From Serratia entomophila (GTDB taxonomy: Bacteria > Pseudomonadota > Gammaproteobacteria > Enterobacterales > Enterobacteriaceae): DNA of 64,000 bases. The stretch's first letter is position 1. Each line of letters opens with the position of its first letter. Position numbers and translations under genes: made by a program. Where the stretch lies: the NCBI RefSeq assembly GCF_021462285.1, contig NZ_CP082787.1, positions 4,464,001 through 4,528,000 on the forward strand, given 5' to 3'. Of this stretch, positions 20,014 through 29,389 are shown in pieces. The notes below the pieces were generated by a model, which saw only the letters and a program-made list of their open reading frames with translations, made no database searches and had not been told where the DNA came from.

Positions 20014-20212
20014 GCGGGTTACTGGCTACCTGAGTCTGTCTGGGTTCAACGAACGGCGTGCTGCCGCAAACGGCTATTATAACGACAATCGGCGCCGTTG
20101 GGCAAAGCGCCGTGCTGCCGAAGAAAAAAGAATAAAAAATGAATAAATTCGTCCGCCCGGGTGTTCTCTCGATATGGGCGCCTTTCGCGCCCCTTCCCAC
20201 GAGGAAACAACC

Positions 20213-20746
20213 ATGAACAGCTTCGTTAAACCTCTGCTGCTGCCGGTGTTCGCCGGCGCACTGTTATTTTCCGGCGCGGCCCTGGCGATGGGCGGCGACA
20301 GCAGCGGCCAAACCACGCCAACCTGCCCGAAAGGCCAGATATACGACAGCAAAACCAAGACCTGCATGGTGGACAAGAGCAGCATGATCGATGATAGCGA
20401 CCGCGCCAACTACGCCTATGCGCTGGCAAAAAGCGGCCGCTATCAGGAGGCGCTCGACGTGCTCAATCAGCTGCGGGATCCCAACACCGCCGTTGCGCTG
20501 AATTACCGGGGATACGCCACCCGCAAGCTCGGCCGCACCGATGAAGGCATCGGCTATTATTTAAAATCAGTGGCGCTCGATCCCAAATATCCTAAGGTGC
20601 GCGAGTATCTGGGTGAGGCCTATATGGTAAAAGGCCGCCCGGACCTGGCCAAAGAGCAGCTGCAGGTGATTCGATCGCTGTGCGGCACCGGCTGCGAAGA
20701 ATATCGCGACCTGGCTGCGGCCATCGATCATCACCCCGAATCCTGA
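20213..20746 (+). CDS. Secreted TPR-repeat protein upstream of an ECF sigma factor
   Basis: A 177-residue precursor. It has a signal peptide (MNSFVKPLLLPVFAGALLFSGAALA) and then a short Cys-containing segment, TCPKGQIYDSKTKTCMV. Two to three tetratricopeptide-like repeats follow (NYAYALAKSGRYQEALDVLNQL, ALNYRGYATRKLGRTDEGIGYYLKS, REYLGEAYMVKGRPDLAKEQL). A second Cys pair, CGTGC, is near the end. It is probably a soluble periplasmic protein. GAGGAAA precedes the ATG at 20213. It is followed after 17 bp by a sigma factor gene and then an anti-sigma gene, so it may be part of the signal-sensing or output side. I do not know a named orthologue. Confidence 0.8.
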   Translation: MNSFVKPLLLPVFAGALLFSGAALAMGGDSSGQTTPTCPKGQIYDSKTKTCMVDKSSMIDDSDRANYAYALAKSGRYQEALDVLNQLRDPNTAVALNYRGYATRKLGRTDEGIGYYLKSVALDPKYPKVREYLGEAYMVKGRPDLAKEQLQVIRSLCGTGCEEYRDLAAAIDHHPES

Positions 20747-20763
20747 GGCTGCACCGCCCGGAG

Positions 20764-21285
20764 GTGACTATCAGCAGCGACGCGATACGCAATGAGCTTG
20801 GCCGATACCTGTCGCGCCTGTGGCGCTATGGGCTGGTGCTGTCACACCGACGGGATATCGCCGATGACCTGGTGCAGTCGACCTGCGTACGGGCGCTGGA
20901 GCGCGCCGCCCAGTTTACGCCGGGCACGCGGATGGACCGCTGGCTGTTTTCCATTTTGCACTCCATCTGGCTCAATGAGATCCGCGCCCGGCATATTCGC
21001 CAGGGGCAAGGCTTTGTCGACGCCGACCAACTGGCCGGCGCGGAAAACGGCGAAGACCCCATCTGGGCCAATGAAGTGATGCAGCGGGTTAAGCGGCTGC
21101 CGGAAGCGCAGCGCAACGCGCTGTTTCTGGTGTATGTGGAAGAGCTTTCTTACCGGGAGGCCGCCGAGGTGCTGGCGGTGCCCGTCGGCACCATCATGAG
21201 CCGTCTGGCCGCCGCGCGCCTGACGCTGGCCGGCGATCCTCTGCTGCAAACCCGCGCTCCGCAGTCAAAAGGAGAACGATCATGA
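20764..21285 (+). CDS. ECF-type RNA polymerase sigma factor
   Basis: A 173-residue sigma-70 family protein with only regions 2 and 4. Region 2 is RRDIADDLVQSTCVRALERAAQF...RMDRWLFSILHSIWLNEIRAR. Region 4 is LPEAQRNALFLVYVEELSYREAAEVLAVPVGTIMSRLAAARLTL, a standard helix-turn-helix. The start is unclear. A GTG at 20764 gives MTISSDAIRNELG, but an excellent ribosome site GGAGGTGA overlaps that codon; coupling to the upstream stop may help. It overlaps the anti-sigma start by 4 bp (ATGA). It should direct polymerase to its own operon and a small regulon. Confidence 0.85.
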   Translation: MTISSDAIRNELGRYLSRLWRYGLVLSHRRDIADDLVQSTCVRALERAAQFTPGTRMDRWLFSILHSIWLNEIRARHIRQGQGFVDADQLAGAENGEDPIWANEVMQRVKRLPEAQRNALFLVYVEELSYREAAEVLAVPVGTIMSRLAAARLTLAGDPLLQTRAPQSKGERS

Positions 21286-22031
21286 CCCCCTACTCCGTGA
21301 CGGACGAGCTGCTGGTCGCCTATCTGGATAATCAGCTGGAGCCGCAGCAGCGCCAAGACCTCGATCGGCGTCTGGCTGAGGAGCCGGCGCTGGCCGAGCG
21401 GCTGACACTGCTGGCGCGCAGCAGCCTGCCGTTCAAACAGGCGTTTGCGCCCTTGCTCGACGAAGCGCCGATTGAACGACTGCGGGCCGGCTGGGAGCAA
21501 CCTCGTTCAACCGGCGTCAGCCGCCGCGGCCTGATTGCCGCCGCCGTCGGTTTCCTGGCGTTGGGCGCCGCGGCGGATCGCGCCTATCTGCTGATCGGCC
21601 GGCCGGAGGAAAACTGGCGCAGCCTGGTGGCGCAATATATGGCGTTGTACACCCCGGAAACGCTGGCGGACATCGACACCACGCCGCAAAACATCGGCAA
21701 TCAACTGCAGCATACCGGTGACAGGTTAGGCATTGCGTTGCCGCAGGAAAGGCTGCTGTTGGGTGGCGCCACGCTGAAAAATGCCCGGTTGCTGGCCTAC
21801 GACGACCATCGCATCGCCCAGCTCACCTGGCTGGACGCACAGTATGGCCCGCTGGCGCTGTGCATCATCCAGCGGCCAGGCCCGGTTGAAGCAGCCGAGC
21901 GCGAGCGGCGTCAGGGCATGAACGTGGTTTATTGGTCCGACGGGGAGCATGCCTTTATGCTGATTGGCCATAATCCACCGGCGGAAATGGACGCGTTGGC
22001 GGTGCAGCTGCGCCGCGCTCTGGCGGCCTGA
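21282..22031 (+). CDS. Membrane-bound anti-sigma factor
   Basis: A 249-residue protein translationally coupled to the sigma gene. Residues 1-60 form a helical cytoplasmic domain of anti-sigma type (TDELLVAYLDNQLEPQQRQDLDRRLAEEPALAERL). Residues about 79-103 hold a single membrane segment introduced by twin arginines: SRRGLIAAAVGFLALGAAA. The remaining 145 residues would be periplasmic and contain a compact domain ending AFMLIGHNPPAEMDALAVQLRRAL. No His-Cys zinc motif is seen, so it is not of the ZAS type. Release of the sigma factor would follow a periplasmic signal or proteolysis; the signal is unknown. Confidence 0.8.
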   Translation: MTPYSVTDELLVAYLDNQLEPQQRQDLDRRLAEEPALAERLTLLARSSLPFKQAFAPLLDEAPIERLRAGWEQPRSTGVSRRGLIAAAVGFLALGAAADRAYLLIGRPEENWRSLVAQYMALYTPETLADIDTTPQNIGNQLQHTGDRLGIALPQERLLLGGATLKNARLLAYDDHRIAQLTWLDAQYGPLALCIIQRPGPVEAAERERRQGMNVVYWSDGEHAFMLIGHNPPAEMDALAVQLRRALAA

Positions 22032-22116
22032 GGCGCGACTCAAGCTGGCGGGCAACTCTCGGCGATTCGCCGTAATCATGTTAAAATCGGCTTTTTTACG
22101 TACCGGGATATTTGCG

Positions 22117-22629
22117 ATGAACTCAACCACCCAGGAAAAGCTGCTGGCGCAGGCTGAACAACTCTGCCAGCAACGCAATGTGCGATTGACGCCGCAGCGG
22201 CTGGAAGTGTTGCGCCTGATGGCGCAGCAGCCCGGTGCCATCAGCGCGTACGACCTGCTCGATCTGCTGCGCGTCGTCGAACCGCAGGCCAAGCCGCCAA
22301 CGGTCTACCGCGCGCTGGACTTCCTGCTGGAGCAAGGGTTTATCCACCGGGTAGAATCGGCCAACAGCTATGTGCTGTGCCACCATTTTGAACAGCCGAT
22401 GCACACCTCCGCGCTGTTTATCTGCGATCGCTGCGGGCAAGTGACCGAGCGTACCACCGAGGGCGTGGAAGACACGCTGCAAAAGCTGGCGAAAGAGTCA
22501 GGGTTTGCGCTGCGCCATAGCGTAGTGGAAGCCCATGGCCTGTGCGCAGGATGCGTTGAAGTTGAAGCCTGTGACAGCAAGCATGATTGCGGTGAACACG
22601 ACCACAGCATCACCATCAAGAAGAAATAA
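22117..22629 (+). CDS. zur: Zinc uptake regulator, Fur family
   Basis: Zinc-sensing repressor of znuABC and ribosomal-protein paralogues. The 170-residue product has the winged helix (RLTPQRLEVLRLMAQQPGAISAYDLLDLLR...KPPTVYRALDFLLEQG), then the zinc-binding region CHHFEQPMHTSALFICDRCGQ and the second Cys pair CAGCVEVEAC. A His-rich tail follows. The ATG at 22117 (MNSTTQEKLLAQAEQLC) is the family start; the frame stays open further upstream. It follows the anti-sigma gene by 85 bp. Confidence 0.95.
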   Translation: MNSTTQEKLLAQAEQLCQQRNVRLTPQRLEVLRLMAQQPGAISAYDLLDLLRVVEPQAKPPTVYRALDFLLEQGFIHRVESANSYVLCHHFEQPMHTSALFICDRCGQVTERTTEGVEDTLQKLAKESGFALRHSVVEAHGLCAGCVEVEACDSKHDCGEHDHSITIKKK

Positions 22630-22730
22630 GCGGAGTTAGGTACTTCCCTGTACCTGCGGCCATGGCGCCAAGGGGGGACGCCAGACCGTCAATAGCAACT
22701 CATGGCCGCAATCCGCTGCGGCCGATCGCG

Positions 22731-22940
22731 CTACCAGCGATGCTTGTTGTGCTCTTCCCAGGACTTCACTTCCTTCTCGGCTGCCTCTTTCTGGTAGCCG
22801 TAGCGCTCCTGGATTTTACCGACAAGCTGTTCACGCTTCCCTTCAATAACCGCCAGGTCGTCATCGGTCAGCTTGCCCCATTGTTCCTTCACTTTCCCTT
22901 TCAACTGCTTCCAGTTACCGTCGGCTTGATCTTTGTTCAT
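22731..22940 (-). CDS. yjbJ: CsbD-family stress protein
   Basis: A 69-residue hydrophilic protein almost identical to E. coli YjbJ: MNKDQADGNWKQLKGKVKEQWGKLTDDDLAVIEGKREQLVGKIQERYGYQKEAAEKEV. The CsbD family is abundant in stationary phase or general stress, with no known activity. The ATG at 22940 follows GGAGAGAC and is preferred over an in-frame start 16 codons earlier. It is convergent with zur. Confidence 0.95.
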   Translation of the reverse strand: MNKDQADGNWKQLKGKVKEQWGKLTDDDLAVIEGKREQLVGKIQERYGYQKEAAEKEVKSWEEHNKHRW

Positions 22941-23256
22941 AGTCTCTCCGTTAACCCATGGTGAATCAGTTTTAGATGCGGCAGGCAAGGCGTGTAACCA
23001 AGAAATTTTTATGGTCTTTTACGTTGACCAAAGGAGCGCCAAATCCCAACTCATTTCGCCAGCCACATGATTAATTGTAGCCACAGATAACGGTAAATAT
23101 AAAAAAACCAGAATAAAAACCCATATTAAAATTAAATATTAGAAAAAAACGCCATTAAACAAGAAACTAACCTGACCCAATTGACGCTGATGACATGTAA
23201 CAGAATATAAATAAAAACATAAGAAAATCTAATAAATAAACGGTAAGAACATGGAG
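22941..23256. other. AT-rich gap between yjbJ and dinF
   Basis: This 316-bp stretch is far richer in A and T than its surroundings, with many A-tracts between about 23080 and 23240. No credible coding frame is present. It contains the yjbJ promoter region and the dinF 3' side. The composition fits a site for a nucleoid protein such as H-NS or an IHF-bent promoter, which is inference. Confidence 0.5.
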
Positions 23257-24594
23257 CTATCTTGCCGCAAACCAGCTGCCGCGCACCCGGTGGCGATGCC
23301 AGAGCCAGCCCAGAGACAGGCCGCGCAGCGAAAGGAATACCGCCAGCGCCAGCCACAGCCCGTGGTTGCCCAGCTGCGGCACGCTGAACAGCGTCAATCC
23401 GTAACCGGCCGCCGCCACCGCCATGCTGTTGCGCATCTCCGCCCCACGGGTAGCGCCGATAAACATGCCGTCCAGCAAATAGCACCATACGCCAACCAGC
23501 GGCAGCACCGTCTGCCACGGCAGATAATGGCTGGCCAACTCACGCAGCTCGGGCAACGAGGTTAACGCCGCCACGATCTGCTGCCCGGCAACGGCGTAAA
23601 CCGCGCCAAAGGCCAAGGCTACCAAACAGGCTTGCCGACAGGCGGCGCGCCATATCTTCCTCAGTTGGCGGTCGTCACGGGCGCCATAGGCGTGGCCCGA
23701 ATGCGCCTCCACCGCGTAAGCGAAGCCGTCCAGCGCGTAAGCGGTGAAGGTCAGCAGGTTCATCAGCACCGCATTCACCGCCACCACTTCGCTGCCAAGC
23801 CGCGCGCCAAAAATGGTCAAAGAGGCGAAGCACAGCTGCAGCAACAGCGAACGCAGCATGATGTCGCGGTTCAGCGCCAGCAGGCGCCGCAGGTTGCCGC
23901 GCCAGGCCTGTTGCAGCATCGGCAGTGAGATGCCGCGCAGGCGCATCACGCGCCACGTCAGCCACAGCCCGAGCAGCAGCGTGGCGTATTCGGCGATAGC
24001 GGTCGCCGTCGCCGCCCCCTGTACGTTCCAGCCCAGCCCCATCACCAGCCAGATATCCAGCGCGATGTTCAGCAGGTTGCCGACGATCAGCAGGATCACC
24101 GGCGCGCGCACGTATTGCACGCCGAGCAGCCAGCCGAGGATCACCATATTGGCCAACGCCGCCGGGGCGCTCAGCCAGCGGATCTCGAGAAACAGCCGCG
24201 CCTGCTGCAGGACTTCGGCGTTACCGCCGACGATCCCCAGCGCCAAATCAATCAGCGGCTGGCGCAACAGCACAATCGCCAACCCGGCCAGCCCCGCCAA
24301 CAGCAGCGGCTGCATAAAGGCGCGCGCCAGCGCCTGCGGGTTCTGCGCCCCCAGCGCCTGAGCGGCCAGGCCGGTGGTGCTCATGCGCAGGAACAGCAGC
24401 AGCATAAACAGGAAGCTGGTGGCCATGGCGCCGATCGCCACGCCGCCCAGATAGGTTGGGCTATCGAGATGGCCGATCACCGCGGTATCCACCAACCCGA
24501 GCAGCGGCACGGTGATATTGGAAAAAATCATCGGCAGGGCAAGACGCCACAGGGCTTTATCGGTGTCGCTGGTGAAGGCGGAAATCAGGCGCAT
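23257..24594 (-). CDS. dinF: MATE-family efflux transporter
   Basis: A 445-residue inner-membrane protein with about 12 hydrophobic segments and the MATE hallmarks: ALPMIFSNITVPLLGLVDTAVIGHL at the N-terminus and a repeat in the second half. Its place after lexA is the E. coli lexA-dinF arrangement. DinF is SOS-induced through lexA co-transcription and is linked to tolerance of oxidative stress and bile salts. A hairpin at 24691-24712 lies in the 151-bp gap to lexA and may reduce read-through. Confidence 0.93.
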   Translation of the reverse strand: MRLISAFTSDTDKALWRLALPMIFSNITVPLLGLVDTAVIGHLDSPTYLGGVAIGAMATSFLFMLLLFLRMSTTGLAAQALGAQNPQALARAFMQPLLLAGLAGLAIVLLRQPLIDLALGIVGGNAEVLQQARLFLEIRWLSAPAALANMVILGWLLGVQYVRAPVILLIVGNLLNIALDIWLVMGLGWNVQGAATATAIAEYATLLLGLWLTWRVMRLRGISLPMLQQAWRGNLRRLLALNRDIMLRSLLLQLCFASLTIFGARLGSEVVAVNAVLMNLLTFTAYALDGFAYAVEAHSGHAYGARDDRQLRKIWRAACRQACLVALAFGAVYAVAGQQIVAALTSLPELRELASHYLPWQTVLPLVGVWCYLLDGMFIGATRGAEMRNSMAVAAAGYGLTLFSVPQLGNHGLWLALAVFLSLRGLSLGWLWHRHRVRGSWFAAR

Positions 24595-24690
24595 GGTGAA
24601 ATGTTCCCGTGAATACCCTTCCTGTTCAAGTTGCCGCCGTGTTGGCTACGTCTTGAAATTTCCTGGGTATTACATTGAATCAGAAATGAC

Positions 24691-24712
24691 ATCGCCCCAA
24701 GGCTGGGGCGAT
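24691..24712. terminator. Hairpin between lexA and dinF
   Basis: ATCGCCCC and GGGGCGAT pair around AAGGCT. No strong U-run follows on the minus strand, so it looks like a partial terminator or attenuator that would lower dinF relative to lexA. Confidence 0.45.
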
Positions 24713-24745
24713 TTAAATCAGGGCGCAAGCGTTCGGGCGCGGCGG

Positions 24746-25354
24746 TTAAATCCAGTCGCCGTTGCGGATCACGCCAACCGCCAAACCTTCGATGGTGAAA
24801 TTCTGCTGGCGCAGATCGACCACGATCGGTTGGAATTCGCTGTTTTCCGGCAGCAGTTCAACGACGTTGCCGTGTTTTTTTAGGCGTTTGACCGTGACTT
24901 CGTCTTCAATGCGCGCCACCACCACCTGGCCGTTGCGCACGTCTTGCGTCTTGTGCACCGCCAGCAGATCGCCGTCGAGAATGCCGATGTCGCGCATCGA
25001 CATGCCGTTGACCCGCAGCAGGAAGTCCGCGTTCGGTTTGAACAGGGAAGGATCCACCTTGTAGTGGCCTTCGATATGCTGCTGGGCCAGCAGCGGTTCG
25101 CCGGCGGCCACGCGGCCGATCAGCGGCAAACCCTCTTCGTCTTCCATCAGCAGGCGAATGCCGCGTGACGCGCCGGAAACGATCTCGATCACCCCTTTGC
25201 GCGCCAGCGCCTTCAGGTGCTCTTCTGCGGCATTTGGCGAGCGGAACCCCAGACGCATGGCGATCTCGGCACGCGTCGGCGGCATGCCCGTCTGCGAAAT
25301 ATGATCGCGAATCAGATCATAGACCTCTTGCTGTCTGGTAGTTAGTGCTTTCAT
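24746..25354 (-). CDS. lexA: SOS repressor LexA
   Basis: Repressor of the SOS regulon that cleaves itself when stimulated by RecA filaments. The 202-residue product equals the E. coli length. The N-terminal winged helix is [32 protein letters not shown]. The cleavage site is Ala-Gly in [10 protein letters not shown] (84-85). The catalytic Ser119 is in NGMSMRDIG and Lys156 in [10 protein letters not shown]. The ATG at 25354 is the family start although the frame is open further upstream. Two LexA boxes precede it, giving autorepression. Confidence 0.98.
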   Translation of the reverse strand: MKALTTRQQEVYDLIRDHISQTGMPPTRAEIAMRLGFRSPNAAEEHLKALARKGVIEIVSGASRGIRLLMEDEEGLPLIGRVAAGEPLLAQQHIEGHYKVDPSLFKPNADFLLRVNGMSMRDIGILDGDLLAVHKTQDVRNGQVVVARIEDEVTVKRLKKHGNVVELLPENSEFQPIVVDLRQQNFTIEGLAVGVIRNGDWI

Positions 25355-25361
25355 TCCGCCC

Positions 25362-25381
25362 CCCTGTTTGTTTATACAGTC
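25362..25381. promoter_or_regulatory. LexA box 1 (promoter-proximal) of lexA
   Basis: CCCTGTTTGTTTATACAGTC contains CTG-N10-CAG and lies 8 bp before the lexA ATG. A pair of boxes at lexA is the known enterobacterial arrangement. Confidence 0.88.
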
Positions 25382-25382
25382 T

Positions 25383-25402
25383 TGCTGTGAGTATATACAG
25401 GT
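25383..25402. promoter_or_regulatory. LexA box 2 of lexA
   Basis: TGCTGTGAGTATATACAGGT contains CTG-N10-CAG and is close to the SOS consensus. It is separated by one base from box 1, giving cooperative tandem repression. Confidence 0.92.
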
Positions 25403-25455
25403 AAGCTCGGATTGGGAACCGAAGAATGAATAAAAATCAGGGATTAGCGTTCCGC

Positions 25456-25824
25456 TCAGGCGAAGTGCTGCCACAGCACCGAGCCCCAGACGAACAGCGC
25501 CAGCAGGATCGCCAGCGACACCGCCGCCGACCCCATGTCCTTGGCGCGGCCGGACAGCTCATGGTATTCGCTGCCGACGCGGTCTACCACCGCCTCGATC
25601 GCACTGTTCAGGATCTCGACGATCATCACCAGCGCTACGGATCCGATCAATAAAATGCGCGCTATCGCACCCACATCCAGCCAAATCGCCAGTATGATAG
25701 CCAGCACGGTCGCCACCAGCTCCTGACGGAACGCCGCCTCGTGCTGCCAGGCGGCAGAAAGTCCTTTATAAGAGTAGCCGGCGGCTTTAATAATACGGGT
25801 CAGGCCGGTTGCTTGGTTCGCCAT
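25456..25824 (-). CDS. dgkA: Diacylglycerol kinase
   Basis: Small trimeric inner-membrane kinase that recycles diacylglycerol to phosphatidate. The 122-residue product has three membrane helices and the family core: [26 protein letters not shown], then [34 protein letters not shown]. The catalytic Glu and the E-x-x-N-S-A-I-E metal/ATP motif are present. It diverges from plsB and lies upstream of lexA on the same strand, as in E. coli. Confidence 0.97.
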   Translation of the reverse strand: MANQATGLTRIIKAAGYSYKGLSAAWQHEAAFRQELVATVLAIILAIWLDVGAIARILLIGSVALVMIVEILNSAIEAVVDRVGSEYHELSGRAKDMGSAAVSLAILLALFVWGSVLWQHFA

Positions 25825-25973
25825 GTTTTCAGTGCCTTTCTCAGAGGTAAGTCATAATAAAAAGAGCCCGGATCGGTCAACGCTATCGGCTCTCGGTTTT
25901 CCAACACCACAGATCTGCTACCCGGTTTCTGGTATGCTTGCGGCGCATTGCTAACAAGAGGCTTCACGTTGTT

Positions 25974-28439
25974 ATGTCAGGTTGGCGTAAAATTTATTAT
26001 AAATTATTGAATTTACCACTCAAATTGTTGGTAAGAAGTAAGGTTATCCCTTCAGACCCGGTGACGGAGTTAGGGTTGGATCCCTCACGGCCGATTTTGT
26101 ATGTTTTGCCTTATAATTCCAAGGCGGATTTGCTGACGCTGCGCACCCAGTGCCTGGCGCAGGATCTGCCCGACCCCCTCAACCCGCTGGAGATCGACGG
26201 CACGGTGTTGCCGAGCCACGTGTTTATCCACGACGGCCCGCGCGTGTTCCGCTACTACACGCCGAAGGAAGAGTCGGTCAAGCTGTTCCACGACTATCTG
26301 GATCTGCACCGCAGCAACCCGGATCTCGACATCCAGATGCTGCCGGTTTCGGTGATGTTCGGCCGTTCGCCGGGGCGTGAAGGCCACGGCACTCCGCACC
26401 TGCGCCTGCTGAACGGCGTGCAGAAATTCTTCGCCGTGCTGTGGCTCGGCCGCGACAGCTTCGTGCGCTTCTCCAATACCGTTTCGCTGCGCAGCATGGC
26501 CACCGAACACGGCACGGACAAATCCATCGCGCAGAAACTGGCGCGCGTGGCGCGCATGCACTTCTCGCGCCAGCGCCTGGCCGCGGTCGGCCCAAGCCTG
26601 CCGGCGCGCCAGGATCTGTTCAATAAGCTGTTGGCCTCCAAAGCTATCGAAAAAGCGGTCGAGGACGAAGCGCGCAGCAAGAAAATTTCCCACGAGAAAG
26701 CCCAGCAGAACGCCATCGCGCTGATGGAAGAGATCGCCGCCGACTTCTCTTACGAGACCGTGCGCCTCTCCGACCGCGTGCTGAGCTGGACCTGGAACCG
26801 GCTGTACCAGGGCATCAACGTCACCAACGCCGAGCGCGTGCGCCAGCTGGCGCAGGACGGCCACGAGATAGTCTACGTGCCCTGCCACCGCAGCCACATG
26901 GACTACCTGCTGCTGTCCTATGTGCTGTATCACCAGGGCCTGGTGCCGCCGCACATCGCGGCCGGCATCAACCTCAACTTCTGGCCGGCCGGGCCGATCT
27001 TCCGCCGCCTGGGCGCGTTCTTCATCCGCCGCACCTTCAAGGGCAACAAGCTGTACTCCACGGTGTTTCGCGAATACCTCGGCGAGCTGTTTACCCGCGG
27101 CTATTCGGTGGAATACTTCGTCGAAGGCGGCCGTTCGCGCACCGGGCGTCTGCTGGAACCGAAGACCGGCACCCTGTCGATGACCATCCAGGCGATGCTG
27201 CGCGGCGGCGCCCGCCCTATCACCCTGGTGCCGATCTACATCGGCTACGAGCACGTGATGGAAGTGGGCACCTACGCCAAAGAGCTGCGCGGCGCCACCA
27301 AGGAAAAAGAGAGCCTGTTGCAGATGCTGCGCGGCCTGCGCAAACTGCGCAACCTGGGCCAGGGCTACGTCAACTTCGGCGATCCGCTGCCGCTGACCGC
27401 CTATCTGAACCAGCACGTGCCGCAGTGGCGTGAAGCGATCGACCCGATCGAAGCCCAGCGCCCAAGCTGGCTGACGCCGACGGTCAACGATCTGGCGGCC
27501 AAAATCATGGTGCGCATCAACAATGCCGCCGCCGCCAACGCCATGAACCTGTGCTGTACCGCGCTGCTGGCCTCCCGCCAGCGTTCGCTGACCCGCGAGC
27601 AGCTGCTCGAACAGTTGGAATGCTATCTGCAGCTGATGCGCAACGTGCCATACGCGCATGACGTCACGGTGCCGACCCAGACGCCGGACCAGCTGCTGGA
27701 TCACGCGTTGAACATGAACAAGTTCGAGGTGGAGAAGGACAACATCGGCGATATCATCATCCTGCCGCGCGAGCAGGCGGTGTTGATGACCTATTACCGC
27801 AACAATATCCATCACCTGCTGGTGCTGCCTTCCCTGATCGCCACCATCGTGATGCATCACCGCCAGGTATCGCGCAGCGAGCTGCTGCGGCAGATCGGCC
27901 TGATTTACCCGATGCTGAAGGCCGAGCTGTTCCTGCACAACGACAAGGAGCAGCTGGAGGAAGTGCTGCAGCCGCTGATCGGCGAAATGATCCGCCAACA
28001 GCTGATCTGCGACAAAGGCGAAGACCTGGTGCTGAACCCGGCGCGCATTCGCCCGCTGCAGCTGCTGGCGGCCGGCGTGCGCGAGACGCTGCAGCGCTAC
28101 GCCATCACCATGTCGATCCTCAGCGCCAACCCGAGCATCAACCGCGGCGCGCTGGAGAAAGAGAGCCGCATCATGGCGCAGCGCCTGTCGGTGCTGCACG
28201 GCATCAACGCGCCGGAGTTCTTCGACAAGGCGGTGTTCTCCACCCTGGTGGCGACGCTGCGTGAAGAGGGCTACATCAACGACATCGGCGATGCGATCCG
28301 CGAGCACACCCTCGAGGTGTACAACATGCTGAGCGATCTGATCACCCCGGAGATCAAGCTGACCATCGAAAGCGTCAGCATGCCGGCGGAAACCGATGCG
28401 CTGCCTGAGGCGGCGGCCGAGGAAGAGAAAGAAGGCTGA
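25974..28439 (+). CDS. plsB: Glycerol-3-phosphate 1-O-acyltransferase
   Basis: Membrane-bound enzyme that makes 1-acyl-glycerol-3-phosphate, the first step of phospholipid synthesis. The 821-residue product begins [20 protein letters not shown]. The catalytic H-x4-D motif is H305-D310 in [11 protein letters not shown]. The other acyltransferase blocks are [26 protein letters not shown] and [11 protein letters not shown]. The ATG at 25974 matches the family start; the frame is open 12 codons upstream. The C-terminal tail differs from E. coli PlsB. It diverges from dgkA, which supplies phosphatidate from the other side of the pathway. Confidence 0.97.
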   Translation: MSGWRKIYYKLLNLPLKLLVRSKVIPSDPVTELGLDPSRPILYVLPYNSKADLLTLRTQCLAQDLPDPLNPLEIDGTVLPSHVFIHDGPRVFRYYTPKEESVKLFHDYLDLHRSNPDLDIQMLPVSVMFGRSPGREGHGTPHLRLLNGVQKFFAVLWLGRDSFVRFSNTVSLRSMATEHGTDKSIAQKLARVARMHFSRQRLAAVGPSLPARQDLFNKLLASKAIEKAVEDEARSKKISHEKAQQNAIALMEEIAADFSYETVRLSDRVLSWTWNRLYQGINVTNAERVRQLAQDGHEIVYVPCHRSHMDYLLLSYVLYHQGLVPPHIAAGINLNFWPAGPIFRRLGAFFIRRTFKGNKLYSTVFREYLGELFTRGYSVEYFVEGGRSRTGRLLEPKTGTLSMTIQAMLRGGARPITLVPIYIGYEHVMEVGTYAKELRGATKEKESLLQMLRGLRKLRNLGQGYVNFGDPLPLTAYLNQHVPQWREAIDPIEAQRPSWLTPTVNDLAAKIMVRINNAAAANAMNLCCTALLASRQRSLTREQLLEQLECYLQLMRNVPYAHDVTVPTQTPDQLLDHALNMNKFEVEKDNIGDIIILPREQAVLMTYYRNNIHHLLVLPSLIATIVMHHRQVSRSELLRQIGLIYPMLKAELFLHNDKEQLEEVLQPLIGEMIRQQLICDKGEDLVLNPARIRPLQLLAAGVRETLQRYAITMSILSANPSINRGALEKESRIMAQRLSVLHGINAPEFFDKAVFSTLVATLREEGYINDIGDAIREHTLEVYNMLSDLITPEIKLTIESVSMPAETDALPEAAAEEEKEG

Positions 28440-28459
28440 GCCGCGCAGAGCAGAAATGC

Positions 28460-28486
28460 AAAAGGCACCCTCGGGTGCCTTTTTTA
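28460..28486 (+). terminator. Terminator after plsB
   Basis: GGCACC and GGTGCC pair around CTCG, flanked by A-run and followed by seven T. Confidence 0.9.
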
Positions 28487-28499
28487 TTGCCCCCGGCGC

Positions 28500-29372
28500 T
28501 TAAGCCGGCAAATAACTCAGCGCGATGCCGATAAACACCACCAGCCCGACGTAGTTATTGTGCAAGAACGCCTTGAAGCAGGCTTCGCGCTCGCGGGTGG
28601 CTACCTGCTTCTGCTGATGGATAAACAGCGCGCCCGCCAGCAGCAGCGACCAGTAAAACGCCCCGCCCAGCTGCGCCAGATAACCGACCCACAGCAGCAG
28701 CAGCAGGGTGGCGAACTGCAGCAGCCCGACGATCAGCTTGTCATAGCGGCCAAACAGAATGGCGGTGGATTTAACGCCGATTTTCAGGTCGTCATCGCGG
28801 TCCACCATCGCATACAGCGTATCGTAGGCCACCGTCCAACAGATGTTGGCCAGCAGCAGCAGCCAGCAGCTCAGCGGCAGCGCTTCGCTGACCGCGGCGT
28901 AGGCCATGGGAATGCCCCAGCCGAAGGCGGCGCCCAGCACAAACTGCGGCAGGTTGGTCACCCGCTTCATAAACGGATAAACCCAGGCCAGCGCCAGCGC
29001 CGCCAGCGACAGCCAGATGGTCATGGCATTCAACGTCAGCACCAGGCCAAACGAGATCAGCACCAGCACCACGAACAGCACCTTGGCCTCTTTCCCGCTC
29101 ACCCGGCCGCTCGGCATCGGCCGCCCGGCGGTGCGCTTCACGTGGCCGTCGACCGCACGATCGGCGTAGTCGTTCACCACGCAGCCGGCGGCGCGCATCA
29201 GGAACACCCCCAGCACGAACACCAGCAGGATCGACAACGGCGGCACGCCCTGCCCGGCCAACCACAGCGCCCACAGCGTCGGCCACAGCAGCAGCAGGCT
29301 GCCGATCGGTTTATCGATGCGCATCAGATGGCTGTAAGCCCGCCATTTACTTTGAGTCACGCTTCCCTCCAA
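28500..29372 (-). CDS. ubiA: 4-hydroxybenzoate octaprenyltransferase
   Basis: Inner-membrane prenyltransferase of ubiquinone synthesis. The product has the two Asp-rich motifs, [15 protein letters not shown] and [16 protein letters not shown], with 7-9 hydrophobic segments between and after them. Two non-ATG starts are possible. TTG at 29372 gives 290 residues starting with MEGSVTQSK, equal in length to E. coli UbiA (MEWSLTQ), and has AGGAAAG upstream. GTG at 29360 gives 286 residues and has GGAGGG. I chose the TTG by homology. It follows ubiC by 17 bp. Confidence 0.95.
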   Translation of the reverse strand: MEGSVTQSKWRAYSHLMRIDKPIGSLLLLWPTLWALWLAGQGVPPLSILLVFVLGVFLMRAAGCVVNDYADRAVDGHVKRTAGRPMPSGRVSGKEAKVLFVVLVLISFGLVLTLNAMTIWLSLAALALAWVYPFMKRVTNLPQFVLGAAFGWGIPMAYAAVSEALPLSCWLLLLANICWTVAYDTLYAMVDRDDDLKIGVKSTAILFGRYDKLIVGLLQFATLLLLLWVGYLAQLGGAFYWSLLLAGALFIHQQKQVATREREACFKAFLHNNYVGLVVFIGIALSYLPA

Positions 29373-29389
29373 GGTCTTTCCTCTCCTCT

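Noticed and set aside
26085..28307. A 740-codon open frame antisense to plsB, and similar long frames opposite uvrA, malK/lamB, shlA and pgi
   Set aside because: These mirror the codon pattern of the real gene on the other strand in GC-rich DNA. Their products are low in complexity, rich in Arg, His, Gln or Ala, and match no family.
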